A stretch of DNA of 6,956 nucleotides from Chitinophagaceae bacterium (GTDB lineage Bacteria > Bacteroidota > Bacteroidia > Chitinophagales > Chitinophagaceae), in the NCBI GenBank assembly GCA_947452875.1, contig CANGEZ010000106.1, positions 1 through 6,956 of the forward strand, given 5' to 3'. This document shows positions 5,669 to 6,956 of this stretch, in pieces. A program made the position numbers and the translations under genes. How positions within the stretch are numbered: position 1 is the first letter of the stretch; every line of letters starts with the position of its first letter. The notes under the pieces were generated by a model that made no database searches, was not told the origin of the DNA, and saw nothing but the letters and a program-made list of their open reading frames with translations.

Positions 5669-5702
5669 CATTTTTTTAGCCGCCAATTCATTAATTTTAC
5701 TT

Positions 5703-6857
5703 ATGTTTCCTCAATTGATCAACTGGCGAACTTCATTGGCTGTAATTGCAATTGCTATTGTTACGGGCACGATTTTCTATTCTAATTACTTGTCGAAGAA
5801 AATCGCAGCTGATGAAAGAAGAAAAGTAAACATATGGGCCGAATCACTTAAAACCAGAAGCATCACTACAGATCAATCTGCTCTTAATTTAACGAATATC
5901 ATCACCAATGAAAATGTAGAAATACCCATTATAGAAACTGATGAAAAAGACCGACCTACTGGTAATTACCTCAACATTGAACCTGATGAAATAAAATCCG
6001 ACACCGCTTATCTAACTAAAAAGCTGGAAGAATTTAAAAGTGAGCACGAAGGAATAACTGTCGAAATCAACAAAGAACCACTTATTTATAACAAATATTA
6101 TTATGGCGATTCAGATTTATTGAAAGAGGTAAGGTACTACCCTATAATCCAACTCGTCATCGTCGCCTTCTTTATTATCATCACTTTAATTACCATTTCC
6201 ACCAGAAACAAATCCACTCAAAATCAGGTTTGGGCGGGTATGGCAAAAGAAACCGCACATCAGTTGGGCACCCCGATTTCTTCATTAGAAGGTTGGGTAG
6301 AAATGCTGAAAGAAATGCAAGGCAATGAAAAAGTAGCTACTGAAATGAGTAAAGATGTGGAGCGACTTAAACTTGTAAGCGACAGATTTGGTAAAATTGG
6401 AAGCACCCCGCAATTGGTACCCACAAATATTACCGAACAGATTGAAAGCATGGTTAATTATATCAAAAGAAGATCCAGTGAAAAAGTAAACTTTGACATC
6501 AAATTACCTCAAGACAGAAATGTAATCGGTCTAATTAATGCGCCTTTATTTGACTGGGTTATTGAGAATCTATTGAAAAATGCTTTGGATGCTTTAGATG
6601 GCCATGGCAAAATAATGGTAAGCATCATTGATGAAAAAACAGAAATAAAAATTGATGTGATGGATACCGGCAAAGGCATCAGTAAAAAAAATATAGCCAA
6701 CGTTTTTAAACCAGGATTTACTACAAAAAAAAGAGGCTGGGGACTGGGACTTTCTCTCAGCAAAAGAATCATTGAGCAATACCACAAAGGCTATTTATTT
6801 GTAAAACAAAGTGAAGTTGGAAAAGGGACTACATTTAGAATCGTTTTAAAAAAATAG
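5703..6857 (+). CDS. Two-TM sensor histidine kinase, orphan in this window
   Basis: This is a membrane-bound histidine kinase of 384 residues. It would sense an extracytoplasmic cue, phosphorylate itself on His186 and pass the phosphate to a response regulator. TM1 is at about 11-30 and TM2 at about 147-166. Between them lies a ~115-residue sensor region with an IPIIETDEK strand and a YYYGDSDLLKEVRYYP motif just before TM2. The H-box is AKETAHQLGTPISSLEGW, with His186 followed by Gln instead of the common Glu and with Thr190-Pro191. The ATPase domain has the N-box ENLLKNALDAL (Asn293), G1 DTGKGI (321-326), an F-box VFKPGFTT and G2 GWGLGLS (345-351). There is no PAS or receiver domain. HAMP is not obvious; TM2 leads into the H-box within 20 residues. 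No response regulator gene is seen nearby, so the partner lies elsewhere or beyond the right edge. Confidence 0.95.
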   Translation: MFPQLINWRTSLAVIAIAIVTGTIFYSNYLSKKIAADERRKVNIWAESLKTRSITTDQSALNLTNIITNENVEIPIIETDEKDRPTGNYLNIEPDEIKSDTAYLTKKLEEFKSEHEGITVEINKEPLIYNKYYYGDSDLLKEVRYYPIIQLVIVAFFIIITLITISTRNKSTQNQVWAGMAKETAHQLGTPISSLEGWVEMLKEMQGNEKVATEMSKDVERLKLVSDRFGKIGSTPQLVPTNITEQIESMVNYIKRRSSEKVNFDIKLPQDRNVIGLINAPLFDWVIENLLKNALDALDGHGKIMVSIIDEKTEIKIDVMDTGKGISKKNIANVFKPGFTTKKRGWGLGLSLSKRIIEQYHKGYLFVKQSEVGKGTTFRIVLKK

Positions 6858-6956
6858 AATCTCTGCTACACAAAACTAATTTTTCAATTTTCGAATCATT
6901 CAATTTATCTTTGGCGACCTCAAAATAAGAAATCTCATTTCTTATGCGGCGATGGC
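6835..6956 (-). CDS. Possible C-terminal end of a convergent gene (partial)
   Basis: One minus-strand frame stays open from the window edge to a TAA at 6835-6837. It encodes about 40 residues ending CSRDSIFLKRF, with a charged, helix-like stretch before it (FEVAKDKLNDSKIEKLVL). The composition is protein-like. It would overlap the end of the kinase gene by 23 bp tail to tail. A frame this short can be open by chance in AT-rich DNA, and plus-strand promoter-like signals occupy the same bases. I do not recognise a family. Confidence 0.35.
   Translation of the reverse strand, partial: HRRIRNEISYFEVAKDKLNDSKIEKLVLCSRDSIFLKRF
6882..6913 (+). promoter_or_regulatory. Promoter-like TTTC / TATCTTTG at the right edge
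   Basis: A perfect TAnnTTTG box (6906-6913) is preceded by TTTC (6882-6885, one mismatch to TTTG) at 20 bp spacing. It would start a plus-strand transcript near 6920, heading out of the window. This conflicts with the possible minus-strand coding end, so at most one of the two readings is likely to matter. Confidence 0.38.
6925..6945 (+). other. Perfect 9-bp hairpin overlapping a plus-strand ATG
   Basis: ATAAGAAAT (6925-6933), loop CTC, ATTTCTTAT (6937-6945). The last two bases of the stem are the A and T of an ATG at 6944-6946. If the promoter-like box upstream is real, the hairpin lies in the 5' leader and would cover the start codon. The following codons CGG CGA are not typical of this genome, so the ATG may not be used; another lies at 6952. 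Confidence 0.45.

Noticed and set aside
6260..6787. Minus-strand frames antisense to the kinase domain
   Set aside because: The plus frame carries all the kinase motifs; the antisense products are Ser/Phe/Leu-rich shadows.

Overview
The window is an AT-rich stretch of a Bacteroidota chromosome, most likely a Chitinophagaceae-like member of the Chitinophagales/Sphingobacteriales side of the phylum. Four things support this: TAnnTTTG (-7 type) promoter boxes in front of several genes, no recognisable Shine-Dalgarno sequences, Cys-anchored lipoproteins with CKKD-like tails, and tRNA genes with no encoded CCA. The genus assignment is inference. It reads as ordinary core chromosome: there is no transposase, phage gene, CRISPR array or defence module.

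Layout. Positions 1-2375 of the minus strand hold two ribosome-assembly GTPases: era (1381-2250), followed downstream by der (1193 leftwards, cut by the window edge). The 187 bp between them holds the oddest sequence in the window, two adjacent degenerate 7-bp tandem arrays of nine units each (1240-1302 and 1320-1382). The second runs flush into the era stop codon. Upstream of era, after a hairpin terminator, lies a minus-strand lipoprotein gene (2373-2969) with a thrombospondin-1-like N-terminal motif and a lipocalin-like C-terminal part. Divergent from it is a plus-strand gene for a lipoprotein-anchored dienelactone hydrolase-family enzyme (3152-3973).

That gene ends at a perfect 17-bp bidirectional terminator. 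Two minus-strand tRNA genes face it, tRNA-Gly(GCC) and then tRNA-Leu(UAA), separated by a clear minus-strand terminator. Further upstream on the same strand are a 70-aa single-pass membrane protein (4349-4561) and a family 2 glycosyltransferase (4611-5636). Divergent from the glycosyltransferase is a two-TM sensor histidine kinase (5703-6857). The last 100 bp are ambiguous. They carry an open minus-strand reading frame that may be the tail of a convergent gene. They also carry, on the plus strand, a perfect TAnnTTTG box followed by a 9-bp hairpin that contains the first two bases of an ATG.

Working together: era and der belong to 30S and 50S ribosome assembly and are plausibly co-transcribed. 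The remaining genes are envelope-facing (lipoproteins, glycan transfer, membrane sensing), and the sequence shows no evidence that they form one pathway. I did not find a convincing new multi-gene system. The best leads are the paired heptamer arrays, the composite lipoprotein, the small membrane protein and the right-edge conflict.
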